From RH-AL1 sp964245015 (GTDB lineage Bacteria > Pseudomonadota > Alphaproteobacteria > Rhizobiales > Beijerinckiaceae): a stretch of 6,295 nt of DNA. The notes beneath the pieces were generated by a model that worked only from the letters and a program-made list of their open reading frames with translations, ran no database searches and was not told the DNA's origin. Below, piece after piece: positions 6,260-6,295 of this stretch. A program made the position numbers and the translations under genes. Where the stretch lies: positions 1 to 6,295 of the forward strand of contig CAXTMA010000259.1 in assembly GCA_964245015.1 (NCBI GenBank). The letters run 5' to 3'. Within the stretch, counting starts at the first letter, position 1. Every line of letters starts with the position of its first letter.

Positions 6260-6295
6260 AGGAAGCCGGTCGTACATACTCCGGCGGGAGCCTAT

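Noticed and set aside
6265..6285. Possible terminator hairpin after the EamA gene (gccgg/ccggc arms)
   Set aside because: The stem is only 5 bp with an 11-base loop and no T-tract follows before the window ends.

Overview
The window looks like a piece of a high-GC alphaproteobacterial chromosome, most likely from the Rhizobiales/Hyphomicrobiales (Bradyrhizobium- or Mesorhizobium-like). The reasons are the GC-rich codon third positions, the gene repertoire, and compound palindromes at 5320-5521 whose core (aaaagtgcgaagcggtttt) resembles a palindromic intergenic repeat common in that order. The assignment comes from memory of such sequences, not from a search.

Layout. (1) 1-2044, minus strand: one long gene cut by the left edge of the window. 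It encodes a papain-like (C1A-type) cysteine protease domain set between long low-complexity arms. The C-terminal arm ends in a run of DDDAE repeats, encoded by ten tandem 15-bp units at 1-150, and runs out of the window. (2) 2045-2941: a poorly coding divergent region. It holds a possible 71-residue minus-strand gene (2157-2372) and the upstream sequence of the plus-strand operon. (3) 2942-5190, plus strand: a two-gene unit. The first gene encodes a ten-helix membrane protein of the RnfD/NqrB family. Seventeen bases later comes an exported protein that I assign to the DUF2330 family. (4) 5191-5827: an intergenic region of about 640 bases with two 101-bp direct repeats, each built of two palindromes, followed by what looks like a decayed minus-strand coding remnant. 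(5) 5828-6259, plus strand: a small single-domain EamA (DMT superfamily) transporter.

How the genes may work together. The RnfD-like and DUF2330 genes are spaced like an operon and probably act together at the membrane and periplasm. The other Rnf/Nqr subunits are not in the window and the RnfD-like protein shows no SGAT flavin-attachment motif, so an ordinary Rnf complex is not supported here. The protease is divergent from this pair and need not be related to it. The EamA gene lies beyond the repeat block and is probably an independent unit.

The most unusual items are the protease with its acidic repeat tail and paired hydrophobic segments, and the orphan RnfD-like/DUF2330 pair.
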